From Chlamydomonas sphaeroides (lineage: Eukaryota; Chlorophyta; Chlorophyceae; Chlamydomonadales; Chlamydomonadaceae), in NCBI GenBank assembly GCA_001662425.1, contig BDDC01000004.1, forward strand, positions 162,572 to 226,571: a stretch of 64,000 nt of DNA, given 5' to 3'. Below are positions 44,801 through 55,867 of the stretch, piece by piece. The position numbers were made by a program, and so were the translations under genes. Positions within the stretch are counted from its first letter, which is position 1. Every line of letters starts with the position of its first letter. Under the pieces are notes generated by a model, which saw only the letters and a program-made list of their open reading frames with translations, was not told the DNA's origin and made no database searches.

Positions 44801-46380
44801 AGTGGCGCGCAGGGTTGGTTGTGAGCGGTTGGTGGCGCGCAGGGTTGGTTGTGAGCGGTTGGTGGCGCACACGGCCCCACGCTGTGACGTGAGCGGCCCC
44901 TCGCAGGTTCACTGCCGGCGCATGCGCCGCGAGGGGCCTCGTTATGCCCCTCGCCCTTACCCACTCGCCACTGGGTTGCCACCCAGTCAGGGCCAACATC
45001 GGCCATGCCCCGCGGCGTCCGGCGCTCAGGCCCTTCTGCCGCAGGCATCTGCCACCGTGCCCTGCCAGCCGCTGGCCCGCCCGCTGGCGCCCCCTCGTCT
45101 CCTGCGTTGCCTCACCGGCCGCCGCATGTGGCTGATCGAGTGCCGCGCGCAGGCCTTGCGGATGTCCTCCAGCTTGACGCCCCAGTAGTGCATGTCCTTG
45201 TCCTGCTGCAAGTTTAGCACGTGCGTGATGCGCTCGCTGTCAGCAAGGATGTCCACGTCTGGGCGGCGGCGTGGAGGTTTGGGGCGGAGGGGAGGGGGGG
45301 CAGGGCTTACGGGTCAGGAAGGGGTGAGGTGGGGACACCGGACGTGGGGCGTGGGGCGTCGAGAGAGCCTGGCGGTGTGTGCAGTCGTGCTGGGGTGCTG
45401 GGGTGCGAGCAACGGCGGCATGGTGTGGCGGTGGGGGATCCCGGCTGCGACTGCCGGCGTGTAAGGGAGTGTGCCCCCAGACACGGCCGCACAGGCCACA
45501 CCTTGCGCATTTCGTGGTTGCGTGCCGCAAATCAGGTTGGGGATGAGCTCGTGGTAGTAGAGGCCGCGGTCGTAGTGGTACCTGTGCGGGCCGGGGCTCA
45601 GGGTTGTTGGGGTCAACGTTGCGCAGCCCTTCGCGGCCGACGCGCGCTACATGTTGTGGCTTGCCGACTGGCGCTCCAGGCAGCCCGAGAAGCGCCAGGA
45701 GGCGCTCAGGAACGCGGACAAGGAAACATGCGAGGGCGGCCGCGACCGCAACCGGGGCGCTTCGTTGAAAGCCCGCACCACTGCCCGCTACAAGCGCTCG
45801 GAGGAAGCTGCCAGCTGGTTCACGGTCCGGGATGGGTCTAAGCGGCCTAGGTGACTGAGTCGAGGCGGTGGCGGGGCTGACCGCGCCGTTGGGGTTGGCC
45901 GGGCGTTGTCCGGGGTTCGTGCCCTGCGCGCCACTCACTCGTAGGGGTTGAGGTGCGACCACCCCATCTGACGCTGCATGTTGCTGGAGGAGCAGGAGCA
46001 GCGAACGACAGAGAAGCGGCAAGTCTTGTTTCAGCGCATGACTCGTCAGCATCGGTAGAGAAATGGGGTCTAGGCATCACGGATTAATTTGGTCATCGTG
46101 TTCAAGCTCAATGGGCTCGTTGGAGCAGAGGCGGAGAAGAGGGCGGCTTGACCCGAAACAACGCATGCCGCGCATTCTGCACTTGCCGGTTGTACGCGTC
46201 CTCCTTGTCGACCGTCACACTGCAGCAGGATACCTCACGCTGCATTGGCGCGCTGCTGGGGCTCACGTCCAAGCTCCTCTTTGGACGCGACGCGGGCATC
46301 TTTGCCACCGCCGGTCGCAACGTCCATTCCGCCTTTCTATGCTGCAGTCCTAACCGCCTCCCCGGCTGCTGTGCTAACAT
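41890..46380 (-). CDS. Phosphoglucan phosphatase, LSF2-like, probably plastidial
   Basis: Removes phosphate from starch glucan, a step needed for starch breakdown. Nine exons (46380-46186, 45967-45932, 45581-45502, 45258-45114, about 44798-44703, 43511-43446, 43022-42874, about 42424-42286, about 41948-41890) give about 308 residues. The basic, Ser-rich N-terminus fits a chloroplast transit peptide. NPYEYHYDRGLYY, LNLQQDKDMHYWGV and ARDFDPHSLR follow plant LSF2/SEX4 closely. The active-site loop is VHCTAGLGRAP with catalytic Cys near 185. RPCGPKRDAIRGATYD follows. There is no carbohydrate-binding module, as in LSF2 and unlike SEX4. A His/Gly/Asn-rich insert (about 20 residues, starting HHNGNGHH) separates the catalytic domain from the final helix (LQYRVLKGLC). 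Start ATG 46380 is the first in frame; an upstream TTG was not used. Confidence 0.9.
42998..43150 (-). repeat. Exon-edge duplication, phosphatase gene (acceptor side)
   Basis: The first bases of the exon encoding FTDMQLDE, with its acceptor (42998-43025), recur at 43123-43150 in the upstream intron, 125 bp away, with about three mismatches in 28. Unlike the other five cases this one copies an acceptor edge. Confidence 0.75.
44086..44162. repeat. Short tandem repeat, about 11-bp units
   Basis: Seven units of the type GGCGTGCCGGG, inside an intron of the phosphatase gene. Confidence 0.85.
44804..44863. repeat. Perfect 30-bp tandem duplication
   Basis: Two adjacent identical copies beginning GGCGCGCAGGGTTGG, just upstream (minus strand) of the exon encoding ARDFDPHSLR. 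Confidence 0.85.
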
Positions 46381-46976
46381 TTGCTTGGGTTGAAAGGTCG
46401 CTGAAACAGAGCACAACAGTGTACGCGTGCCGCAGGTCTGCGTTGTTGGGTCGCAGGTGCGCTAGAAGTGAGGCGAGGCTGGGCCAGCTGCCATATGCTC
46501 TGCTGAGAGTCGTCCAACGCTGAAGGTGCGCCGCATCGTCCGTACAGAAACGTGCCGTACCGCACACGTTCCCAAGCCCTTCTCCTGCAGTCCCGCCCAT
46601 CCCCGAGCGTTGTGACGCAGTATCTGCACGTTGCAAGTAAGTATCTGCCGTGGCCCAACTCCTGCCCAAAAGGCACCTTATCAGCCGTGTTAACGCATCA
46701 ACCGTGTACCGTAGCCGCGAACTTGGCCACCACATCCCAACCAGCGTGTCGATGTATGGCTCGTAGCACCCTTGGCAACGCCCACCTGCTCCAAGCCATC
46801 CGTCCTTGCACGGTCATCGGGTCAACGCAACGGCAACCTACGCTCGTGTCGTGCATGCGCGCTCATGCCGCTCCCACACCCGCCTGCCTCGCTCATCAAC
46901 CCCCTCCCGCACGACGCGCAGCATGCATTCGCACACATCACACTCCCCTTCCCCCCCCCCGTCTGCTTCCCTTTAT
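46381..46976. promoter_or_regulatory. Phosphatase promoter region and upstream gene 3' flank
   Basis: About 600 bp between two minus-strand genes. It must contain the phosphatase promoter and the 3' UTR of the membrane protein gene. No motif is decisive. Confidence 0.45.
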
Positions 46977-49900
46977 TTACACCGGCGAGCCGGCGGTGCC
47001 GGCTGCCTCGGGGCCGGACGGGTACGTCTCCTGGCGCATGGTACCAGCGCCGGGGTGGTGGCCGATCTGCGTGCGTCCGTAGTAGCGGTCCAGGTTCCGC
47101 ACCGTCCTGCGGAGGGGCGGCATGGGGCGGCATGGGGCGGCATGGGGCGGCATGGGGCGGCATGGGGCTGGGCACGTGCCAACACCAAGCTCGGGCATCA
47201 GCGCGCCCGCTGGCGTCAGATCAAGCACGACGCAGGGCACGGCGCGTGTTGTCCTGGGGGTCAGCGCAGGCCGTGTAACAACTCCTAGACGTCAAAGCAT
47301 AAGGGCATCCATGTTTGTTTCAGGCCGTCATGCCGGCCCCGGCCTCACGTGTTGCGATAGCGGTTGCCCAGCATCTGCTGGTGGATGAGCGCGGCGAGCA
47401 CCATCAGCGCGGGCACGATGTAGTTGAAGATGATCTGTTGCGCGAGGGAGGGGAGCGACAAGCGGCAAGCGAGTGAAGGGGCAGGCGAGAGGTGGAGGAC
47501 GCGGATCAGCGCGCGCGCCGTCGTATCCCCCCCTCGCAGCCGGGCCTCGGACGCCCCGCCTCCCTCGCAAACGCCTACGTTCTGCAAAGGCAGCTCAAGT
47601 CCCCGGGCTGCCAGTACTGGCGGTTGTCTCAGGTACTCTTCTCTGACTTGCACGCTGGTGTTACAGTTAAAGGGCAGCTCAACGGGAGACCTGCGGCAGG
47701 TGGCGCGGTACGTGGCCAGCGCACACGCCACCATGCGCCCACTGTCGGCCCTCGCACGCCCGGCCTCACACAGCGGCTGCTCGGCAGGGGCATTCTTAAT
47801 GCACGAAATCCTCGGCAGCTGAGGGGCGGCTCACGTTGAGGGCGTTGTTTCCGCGGTGGCCGCGCAGCAGCTGGGGCAGCTGCGGAGAGGCGGGCAGGGG
47901 CCAGGGTGGCGGGGTGCGCATGTGTTCGGGCTTCACGGCACGCTACGCCACGCCTCCACGCTACCGTGTTACTCGCTGACACAAAAGCCGCCGTACGACA
48001 CTGCTGCAGCGAGGCGAGTACCCAGCCACAGGCAGCCAGCCATACGGAACCTACAGCCCCGCGCACCAGGGTCAGGCAGGTCATGACGACGAAGGCGATG
48101 AGCCAGCCCAGCGTGGCCAGGTCGGAGGTGCGGCGCCAGGCGGGTGTGTGGCGCCACAGCAGCGAGCCGCCGCGGTCGAACTTGGGGAAGCGCGCGTAGT
48201 GGGCGGTCCAGGGGCGGCGCCACATCATGGAGAGCTGCGGGTGGTGTGCGGGAGGGGGCGGGAGGGAGGCGGCGGGAGAGGCGCTGGCTGGGGCGGGAGA
48301 GGTGCAGGGGCCGGGGGCGGCGCGGGCAGCGCGGGAGGCAGGTGTGGGGCGGGGCGGCGTGATGCGAGGCCGGGCCTGGCGGCGGCTCCAGCGGCGGCTC
48401 CGGCGGCGGCTCCGAGGGCGGCTCCGGCGGCGGCTCCGGCGGCGGCTCCGGCGGCGGCTCCGGCGGCGGCTCCGGCAGCGGCGTGGGTGGTGGCGTGTGG
48501 TGTGGCGTGGGTGGTGGCAGCCGCAACGCACCAGGGTCATGGCAACGAAGGTGAGGGCGGTGATGGTGGGGAACCACTTGTTGATCTGAGGGGGCGGGTG
48601 CGAGGGCGAGGACGAGGACGAGCGCAAGGGCGACGATGATGGCAGGGCGAGGGAGGGCGAGCGAAGCACCGTCGCCTGTCGAGCAGGCTCCATCCCGCAC
48701 GCTAGCCGCCGCAACGAAAGGGGCCGCCAACAGCGCCATGCACATGCACATGATGCATGGACTGAGACACAAGAGGACCGCTATCTGCAGTACTTCTTTA
48801 ATATCTGTTGCTCTACCTTAACCTGAACACACGCACGCACAGGGCCCCCCAGCCGGCCCCACCTGGTAGAGGTTAACATAGGAGAGGCCCAGCAGGATGG
48901 GGAAGAGCAGCACCGACATGAGCTCCAGCATGGGCCACACCTGCAGGGGGGCACGGGGCATGGAGGGTGGCGGTGGAGGGGCAGGGGCAGCCAGGGTGAG
49001 GGGCCTGCAGATGTGGGTCGGGTAGAGCGGGGCAGCAGCAGCCGGGTGGCCGCGCGGGGCGCCCTGGTCGCGCGGGGGCGCGGCCCCGAGGGCACCGTGC
49101 ACAGCAGATGGACGACGCATGGGCCCACAGGAGACCCCGGGCCCACGACGACGGGCCGCGCACCTTCTTGTAACGGCTGTCCCTGCGGAACGAGAGCAGG
49201 CGGGCGCAGGGGCAGGCGGTGGGCAGGGAGCGTACGGGCGCGTGAGGGCTTAGCTCGAGCCACTTGCACCGTCCAGCGAGCGGGCAAGGTCCTCAAGGCC
49301 CGGCGTGCCCTGTCTGCCTCCCTCCCTCCCCAGCCCCCTACGCTGCCCTCCCCCAGCCCGGGGCCGCACCATGCGACTGTCCGCATGACCAGCAGGAAGG
49401 CGGAGCCGGCGGTGGCGATGATGAGGCCGAGGCGGAAGTGGCCGTCCTGTGTGGCGGGTTTGTCGATGGGTTGGGGGAGGGTGGCTGGCTGGGTGGGGAC
49501 GACGGGGCGGGAGGACAGGGCATGGCAGTCCTACGTCCCTTCCCTGGGCCTCTGCCCATCCCACTGGGCCTTTCCAACGCCCCTACCTGCCCACCTGCAG
49601 CCCTGTCTCCGGCCCCCGGCCCGGCCGCACCCCTTCCTCCGGCCCCTGCCTCCCCACGCACCTGCAGCGCGAAGGCCATGATGGCTGGCACCAGCGCCAG
49701 CAGGGTATCGCGCGAGGACCAGTCATCGTAGGGGTCGTGGTACTCCTGGGCGAGAGGACGGGAGGGACGCAGGCGTGGGTGGTGGGAAAGCGCCCCCAAG
49801 GCACGCGAGGCCGCACACCTTCGAGGCCGCACACCTTCGTTTACGCCGCAGCCGCCCTCACCTCGTTGACGCCATCGGCGATGCGCTTGGCGTCCTTGTC

Positions 49901-50354
49901 GCTGCCGTGGTGGTGGTTGTTGGTGCCGCCCGGCGCCAGGCCGCTGCCGCCCGCGGCCATGCCCGGGTCGGTCATGGTGCCGCCTGGTTCCTGTGGCGGG
50001 AGGCAGCAGGACATGAGGGGGATGCGGGATGTTGGGTTTTGCGCCGCAGCGAACCAGCGCGCCGAGGTGGGCGCCGCGTCATGCGCGCGTTATGCGGGCT
50101 TTGAGCTGCGGCGGTGCTGCGGCGGCGGTGCTGCGGATGGCAAAACACAGCAGCAAACATGCTGGAAGGACGAGGCACCCTGCGACGCGCGCTCGCGGGG
50201 TTGGGCTGGCCGGTCAAGGTCCGGCGCTGCAGCGGCGCCGACACGTCTCGCGGTGGACTACGGGCATGCTGACTCCGGCGCGCTCGCCTACTGCTGCGAA
50301 TTCGCGCGCTAGCTTGCTGCTGCGGCTCATCCGCACCTGAGCGTAGGTTGCCAT
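46977..50354 (-). CDS. Multi-pass membrane protein, family unknown
   Basis: An 18-base first exon (50354-50337, MATYAQ) joins in phase to 49992-49862, which carries a Gly-rich, NNHHHGSDK-containing N-terminus. Further exons near 49748-49661, 49445-49385, 49180-49160 (DSRYKK), 48940-48863, 48586-48526, 48236-48069, 47890-47832, 47434-47349 and 47108-46977 supply at least five hydrophobic segments: LLALVPAIMAFAL, LGLIIATAGSAFLLVM, LMSVLLFPILLGLSYV, TITALTFVAMTL, LGWLIAFVVMTCLTLV and IIFNYIVPALMVLAAL. Between helices lies a basic loop (MWRRPWTAHYARFPKF). The C-terminal tail holds NLDRYYGRTQ. Total about 330 residues. I do not recognise a family. The stop codon overlaps a TGTAA sequence (GTGTAAATAAA), which may double as the polyadenylation signal. 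Confidence 0.65.
47109..47166. repeat. 11-bp tandem repeat
   Basis: Five copies of GGCGGCATGGG-type units immediately next to the acceptor of the last exon of the membrane protein gene. Confidence 0.85.
48369..48484. repeat. 12-bp GC-rich tandem repeat in an intron
   Basis: Repeats of GGCGGCTCC(G/A). On the minus strand they read as Pro-Pro-Glu runs, but they lie between membrane-helix exons and are probably intronic. Confidence 0.75.
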
Positions 50355-51195
50355 GTTGGCCGGAGCCGGCTCGGGCTGGGGATCTCTCGTTGACTGAGGG
50401 TGGTTGGGGAGCAGGGTCCGCGTTGCGCTGACCGTGGCCGCGTCGAGAGAGATCAATGGACTTATCGCGCAGGGAGCGAGGTCGCTGTTGTGGGTCGCGC
50501 GGTTGGGGGGTCGCCTCATGCGCTGGCATGCCGACAGCGCCGCAATCGCCCTACGCGATGGTGACGCAGCCTGCCCCTCCGCAGCGGAAGCTGCCGGTCA
50601 CAGCCAGACGCCAACGTTCGCGAGCTGGCAGCGCCCCAGGCTGCGATGGTGCCCTGCGCGCAACTTGGCAGCGAAGCTCCCGATCAACCGACCCCGTCTG
50701 CGACCCTTGGGTCGGTTCGTGCCTTGGTGTGCCAGCTCTCAGACCCCCGCACCGGCACCTCACCTCTCAGCTGAGGTATCTGCAGGGAGCCCCCCCTGCC
50801 GTCCCACGCTTCCGCTACACCTGTGCCGGTGTACTACTTCAAGGCCCACGCACCGTCAGGCCCCCCTTTTGCCCCAGGCTTTCTTACAGGCGACTGGCGC
50901 TGGACGGCAGTTGGTGTGTGTTCGTTTTTGAGGCAAGTAATACAGTTACAGCGCGACACTACTTGTGTGTCTGGCGCCCCGGCGGCCGGGCGGCAGTTGC
51001 GGGACGGCACGTGGGAAAGCTGCAGCTTGCGTGCCACCACCAGCCAGACATGAGGCACTGCCCATTGTGCCGTGGGACCGCGTCCACTGCCCATCCATCC
51101 CAGAGGCCGCCCCGCAACCCGCCCCCCTGGCCCATGCGCGCCGACACACGCCCACTACTCTTCACCCTGCCGCGCATGACGCCGGACCCGGCCAG
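50355..51195. other. Intergenic: LRR gene 3' flank and membrane protein gene 5' flank
   Basis: On the minus strand TGTAA occurs at 50946-50950 and 50884-50888, about 250-310 bases past the LRR stop, fitting polyadenylation signals. No coding exon is supported. Confidence 0.5.
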
Positions 51196-54002
51196 TCACT
51201 CCGCCAAACGCACGGCTGTGACGCTCGCGCTCCGTGCCCCCGCGGCCTCCAGCGCCTGACGAGCCGCCCTCGCCAGCGCGTCCGTGTGCACCTTGGCACC
51301 CTTGGGCGGCGTCAGGAGCACCACGGCCCCTCGGAACCCGGCCGTTCCGCACAGGCCTACTAGCGCGCTCAGCAGCCGCTGCTGCGCCGCGTCCCGGGCC
51401 GCGTCCGTGGTCCCGGCCGGCTCCACAGCCGCGGCGGCGCACACCTCCAGCGTCGCCAGGCTGGTGACGGCCGCAAGTGCTGGCAGGCCGGCGGCATCGA
51501 AGGCAGCGGGCCAGCCCAGCGTCAGGCTCTGAGGGGCAGGCAGGGCAGGGCGGCGACGGGATCTCAGCTGGAGCAGCGTCCGCTGCCGCCGCTGCAGGCG
51601 TCCACTCTGCCTGTGCTCGCCCCCATGGTGGGGCCATGCATGACCCACCATAAGCCTCCTGGCCCCGACTGCGGCCGCACCTGCAGCCCGCTCGCCGCCG
51701 CCGCCAGCTCCGCCAGCTCAGCCGCCGTCAGCCTCACGCCAAGCAGCTGGAGGCGCGCTGCGCCGAGCCTGCGAAGGCCGAGGGTGTAAAGCACAGGCAC
51801 GGGACCGGGCAGCCAAGGTGAGGGCTGATGCGTTCGCAGGCTCCGGCCAGGCGGCCCCTTGCACTGCCGGTGGCCCGCCCCGCCGTACACCGCGAATACC
51901 CTTTGCAGCGCGTTCGTTGAGTACCCGTTGAGTCCGTTGAGTACCCGAGAACCCCAGCCCCACCTGGCGAGCGCCGCAAGCCACGGTCCGTGGCCCGCTG
52001 CGGCCCCAGCGTCGTCGCTGCCGGCAGCCGAGCCTCCGCCGCCGCCCTTGCGCCCGCGCCCGCTCGCTGCCGGCGGCGCCAGCAGCCTGTGCCCTGCCGG
52101 CCCTTTCTTGGCCCCTTTGACTTGCGGGGCCGCGTAGCACACCGCCAACTCGCAACCGGCCCCACCCCAGCGCCCCGCAAGCAGCTCCGCGGCGCCCAGC
52201 AGCGCCTGCGCCGCCGCCGGCCGCAGGGCCCCGTCGCCTGCGTCCGTGTGCCGGCCGGGCCGCAGGCTCAGCGCCAGCCCATGTGGGAAGCCCAGCCGCC
52301 GCAGCCCCGGGCCCGGCTGCAGCGCCGCCAGCGCCTCGGGCGGGTGGTCACGGGCGTGGAGGTCGAGCTGGCCGAGGCCGGATGGCAGCGGCCAACGCGG
52401 CGAGGCCTCTGCCTGCGTGAGGGCCGCTGCGTGGGCGCTGGCGTCACCCGGCAGGGCCAGGCGATGCAGGCCGAGGCGCGTGAGGCTGGGTGGCAGGGAG
52501 CCCAGCTGCTCGACTGGCAGCGTCGTGTACTGCAGCGTCAGGCGGCGGAGCGAGCAGAGCGCCGCAAAGGGCGCGACGGAGGGGCCGTCCGGGTCCCAGA
52601 ACACGATGCCCAGCTCCAGCCTGCGCGGAGTGGGCAGGCAGGCAGGGGCTTGCTGGGGCGGCTCGGGGCCGTGGACGGATTGGGGCCTGGGCACGTAAGG
52701 CTTGAGCCGCCTACCTACAACCCACGCACAGGCAGCCGGCACCGCCGCCCAACCTGGTCAGCTGCCAAGCCAGGTTTCCGAACAGCGCCGGCAGATCCCC
52801 CTCGCAATAGTCCAGACGCAGAGACGTCAGCGCCCGCAGCCGCGCAGCCACCGCGGGCGCGGCGAGGGCCCGCTCCGCGCCGAGGCCCAGGGCGCCGCGG
52901 GTCAGCAGCAGCTGCTCCAGCGGCTGCGCGGGGGCTTCCAGAATGTCAACCAGGGACGGGTCGGCGGGCGGGGCCTCGAGCGTCAGGCGCGAGAGGTCGG
53001 GCAGCGGCTGCAGCGCCGCCCGCAGCAGCGCCCGTCCGTCGAAGCCCGCAAAGGTGAGGTCGCGCAGGCGGGTGAAGCGGGAGAGGAGCGCCGCGCCACG
53101 CGGACCCAGGTATTGGGGTACGCGGCTGCCGGACGTGAGGTCCAGGTGTGTCAGCTGGGGGCCGATCGGGGCCAGCGCGGTCAGCACGGCGTCCGGCTGG
53201 TCGCCGTCCCACTCCAGCCGGAGGTGTGAGAGGTGGGACAGGCGGGACGCGGGGTTGGAGGAGGGCCCGGTGCGGGTGGAGGCGAGCGCGGCGAGGGCGG
53301 GCAGGAGGGCCGTGGCGTCGGCGGGCTGGCGGGGCATGGGCAGGAGGTGGAGGGTGTTGACGTGGGGCAGGAGCGCCGCGAGCAGGGCCGCGAGGCCGGG
53401 CGTCAGCAGCGGCGCGGGGAGCTGGAGGCGATTGAGGTGGAGGGTGCCGTGCGCGGAGCGCGCGGCGGCTGCTGCCAGGAGGCGCACGAGGGTGGTGCTG
53501 GGGTGGGGGGGCAGGGAAGGGGTGCGGGAAGAATGGAGGTGGCAAGGAGCAGGGTGCGTGGGCGCCCTTCTTTGGGGCCGGGAAGATGGCCAGGTCCCGA
53601 TCCTGCAGCCCCTGCTACGCCCTGCTACGCTTACAGTGCGACCTGCCAGGCCACTGGGCTGGAAGCATGCGAGGCGCGTTGAGTGGAGACGGTGCGGGTA
53701 GCGATGCCGTCGAAGCGTGAACCGCGTGCCGAGAGTCGCCTCGCCGCGAGCAGGAAGTCTTCCGGGGACACGCCCCCCTCGTACAGCGGCAAGCACAGCG
53801 TCTTGCTGACGGCCTTGTCAAAGGTGTCGCGCACCGCGACGCAAACGCAGCGCAAGCTGCATGCCGAGCGCACATCTGCGTATTGCGCGACTAGAAGGGG
53901 CAGCAGGTCATGCGAGGCTAGCACAGTGAGGCCAGACACGGATGGTGGATGGGGTTCAGCCTCAGTGTCCTGCTCCAACTTGTCATCGCCCTGCTCCGCC
54001 AT
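51196..54002 (-). CDS. Leucine-rich-repeat protein with F-box-like N-terminus
   Basis: Start ATG 54002 (an upstream GTG was not used). Exons: 54002-53640; 53505-52756; about 52622-51964; a short one near 51771-51680; and 51532-51196. The N-terminal 80 residues (LASHDLLPLLVAQYADVRSACSLRCVCVAVRD) look like an F-box-type helical domain. The middle consists of degenerate leucine-rich repeats such as LTHLDLTSGS, LRDLTFAGF, LSRLTLEAP, LTSLRLDYC and LRRLTLQYTTLP, with spacing of about 25-30 residues. A Gly/Lys-rich insert (GRGRKGGGGG) interrupts the third exon. If the F-box reading is right, the protein would choose substrates for an SCF ubiquitin ligase. That is inference; the repeats themselves are clear. 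No catalytic domain is seen. Confidence 0.65.
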
Positions 54003-55060
54003 GGTCCAGGATAGTAAGTTCGATGACACATGCGCAGCATTGATCCAACTCTACACGTGCGTGGTATCGAGTCAACTTTGACAAGTCGTACTGTGCCCTC
54101 GGAGAACGAGATGCCGGGTTCCGGCGCAGGCACGCTTGTCATACCCAGCTTGCTCCTCCTGGCTTTCCCCGGCCCTGCCCCGACGCTGTAGCCGCAACAT
54201 CCACCTATCCGCTATTCAGGATGCGACACCGTCTACACCCGGCTCGAATCTCCCAGTTTTATTGAGAATACGCCACAACCTAACCCCCCCAACAATTACC
54301 GGATACGTACATCACGCACCGTCGTGTAACCGCACTGAAAGGCCAGGCCCGCCATGTGCTACCGCGATTAGCAGGCAAAACGACAAGCAGCATCGTGCTG
54401 AACAGGACATAGGAACTGGTCTGACAAGAAAACGTTGAAACGTTTCGCCGTTAGGACAGGGTCACAAAACCCAACCGGCAGGTCCCGCCAGACCATCCTA
54501 GCCCAGCCTCTATGTCGCCATCTACACACTCTGATGCATCCATTGAACGGGGTCCGCCCTGTAGGCCACTCGATGCATCGAAGCCGGCTTCTCCCCGCTG
54601 CCCTCCCATTCCTCAAGCCTACCTAATAACAGAAGATAGTAACACAAACTGCAGAGCTCATTTTCAACAACTATGACACCACTATTACTTTTTAAAAGAT
54701 AAGCAGGGGCAGCAGCCAGGACAGCCGCGGCTAGATCGGCCGCCGACCGGCTCCCCGCTGGTCCGGGCCCAAGCTCGCGCATTCAACGCAACGCCCCACG
54801 CACCAACCGCTAACGCGCATCATCGCAAAACCAAAGCAGGGCCCCAGGGCCTACAGGGCAGCTGCTCCCTGGTGTGCCCATTGCACACAGGCCGTCCAAG
54901 CACGGCCCTTGGATCGCCACCTTTGCTCTCGGGTGCAACCGACAGGCGGAATCCGCCCTATAGATTGCGCCATATCTGCCCACCGGCGCACACGAATCGC
55001 CGCCTGCGCAACCCCCCATCGTGTCTCTCGCACTCGGTCCCCCATCCTCACACGCTGTCC
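54003..55060. other. Intergenic stretch, lower GC
   Basis: Upstream of the LRR gene. The GC drops clearly around 54200-54700. No gene recognised. Confidence 0.45.
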
Positions 55061-55069
55061 CCTGCAGCT

Positions 55070-55415
55070 ATCTACCAGCTACCCTCCCCTTCCGCAAGCC
55101 TCAGCCCAGCCTTCCTCGGTGCTGTCCTCCTCGTCTCGCAATCCGACATCATTCTCCTCCTTCACCTCGTTCTCCTCGCCCTCGTCATCGCTGTCGCTCC
55201 CGCTGTCGCTCCCGCTGTCGCTCCCGCTGTCGCTCCCGCTGTCGCTCCCGCTCGTCCGGGGGCTGTCGGCATCGTACGTGTAATCCCAGGTCAGGTATTC
55301 CTGTTGCTGTGTCTTGAATTCTACCACAGCCCGGCGGCCAGCGCTATGCACACGCGCCGGCACGGCTGCCGCCAATGCCCGACCCGCTTCCTCCAAATTT
55401 CTGGCGGGGCGGTGC
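55070..55415 (-). CDS. Putative acidic low-complexity protein fragment
   Basis: After a possible acceptor (CCAG before NLEEAGRALAAAV) an open minus-strand frame runs through EFKTQQQEYLTWDYTYDADS into GSDS repeats and then a Glu/Asp-rich tail (DDEGEENEVKEEN). The composition is unlike random frames here, where Ala/Arg/Pro dominate. It could be the last exon of an unrecognised gene whose upstream part reaches the assembly gap at 55530. No family is recognised. Confidence 0.3.
55189..55252. repeat. 12-bp tandem repeat encoding Gly-Ser-Asp-Ser
   Basis: Five near-perfect copies of CGCTGTCGCTCC. The 12-base period keeps the minus-strand frame open. Confidence 0.85.
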
Positions 55416-55529
55416 CCCCGCCCGGGCTCTTTGAGAATGGGGCTGCCGCTGAAACCGCTGCTCAGGGATGGGACCGGAATTCCAGGGGCCAACCCCGGAA
55501 ATGCCGAGCCCTCAGTGCTAATCCGCGGA

Positions 55530-55539
55530 NNNNNNNNNN
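55530..55539. other. Assembly gap (10 Ns)
   Basis: Ten unknown bases. The true gap length may differ, so gene models should not be drawn across it. Confidence 0.98.
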
Positions 55540-55867
55540 CACACAGCGTATTACTTGACTTCAAAGCGAACACACTCGCTTCGGCACGCCACAACTCCTG
55601 CGCGGCTTGCCCACAACAGCAGCCTGCCCATGACACCGCGACCTAGAACAGCGCCCAGCCCCACCGCCGCCCCCATGCCCCACCCAGTCCACAGCCCATC
55701 TACTGTGCCCATGCAGAGCGAGGCCGTGTGCCCAGGAGAAGTCGCGCTAGGGGAAAGAAAAAGCGCTGGCGGCCTGCCCCAGAGCCCCCAGGGACCAGAA
55801 GTGTAGCGCTGCAGGACAGCACAGATCTACCGGTACCCGCCCCCCGCCCCAAGGTGCGGAGCAGCGC

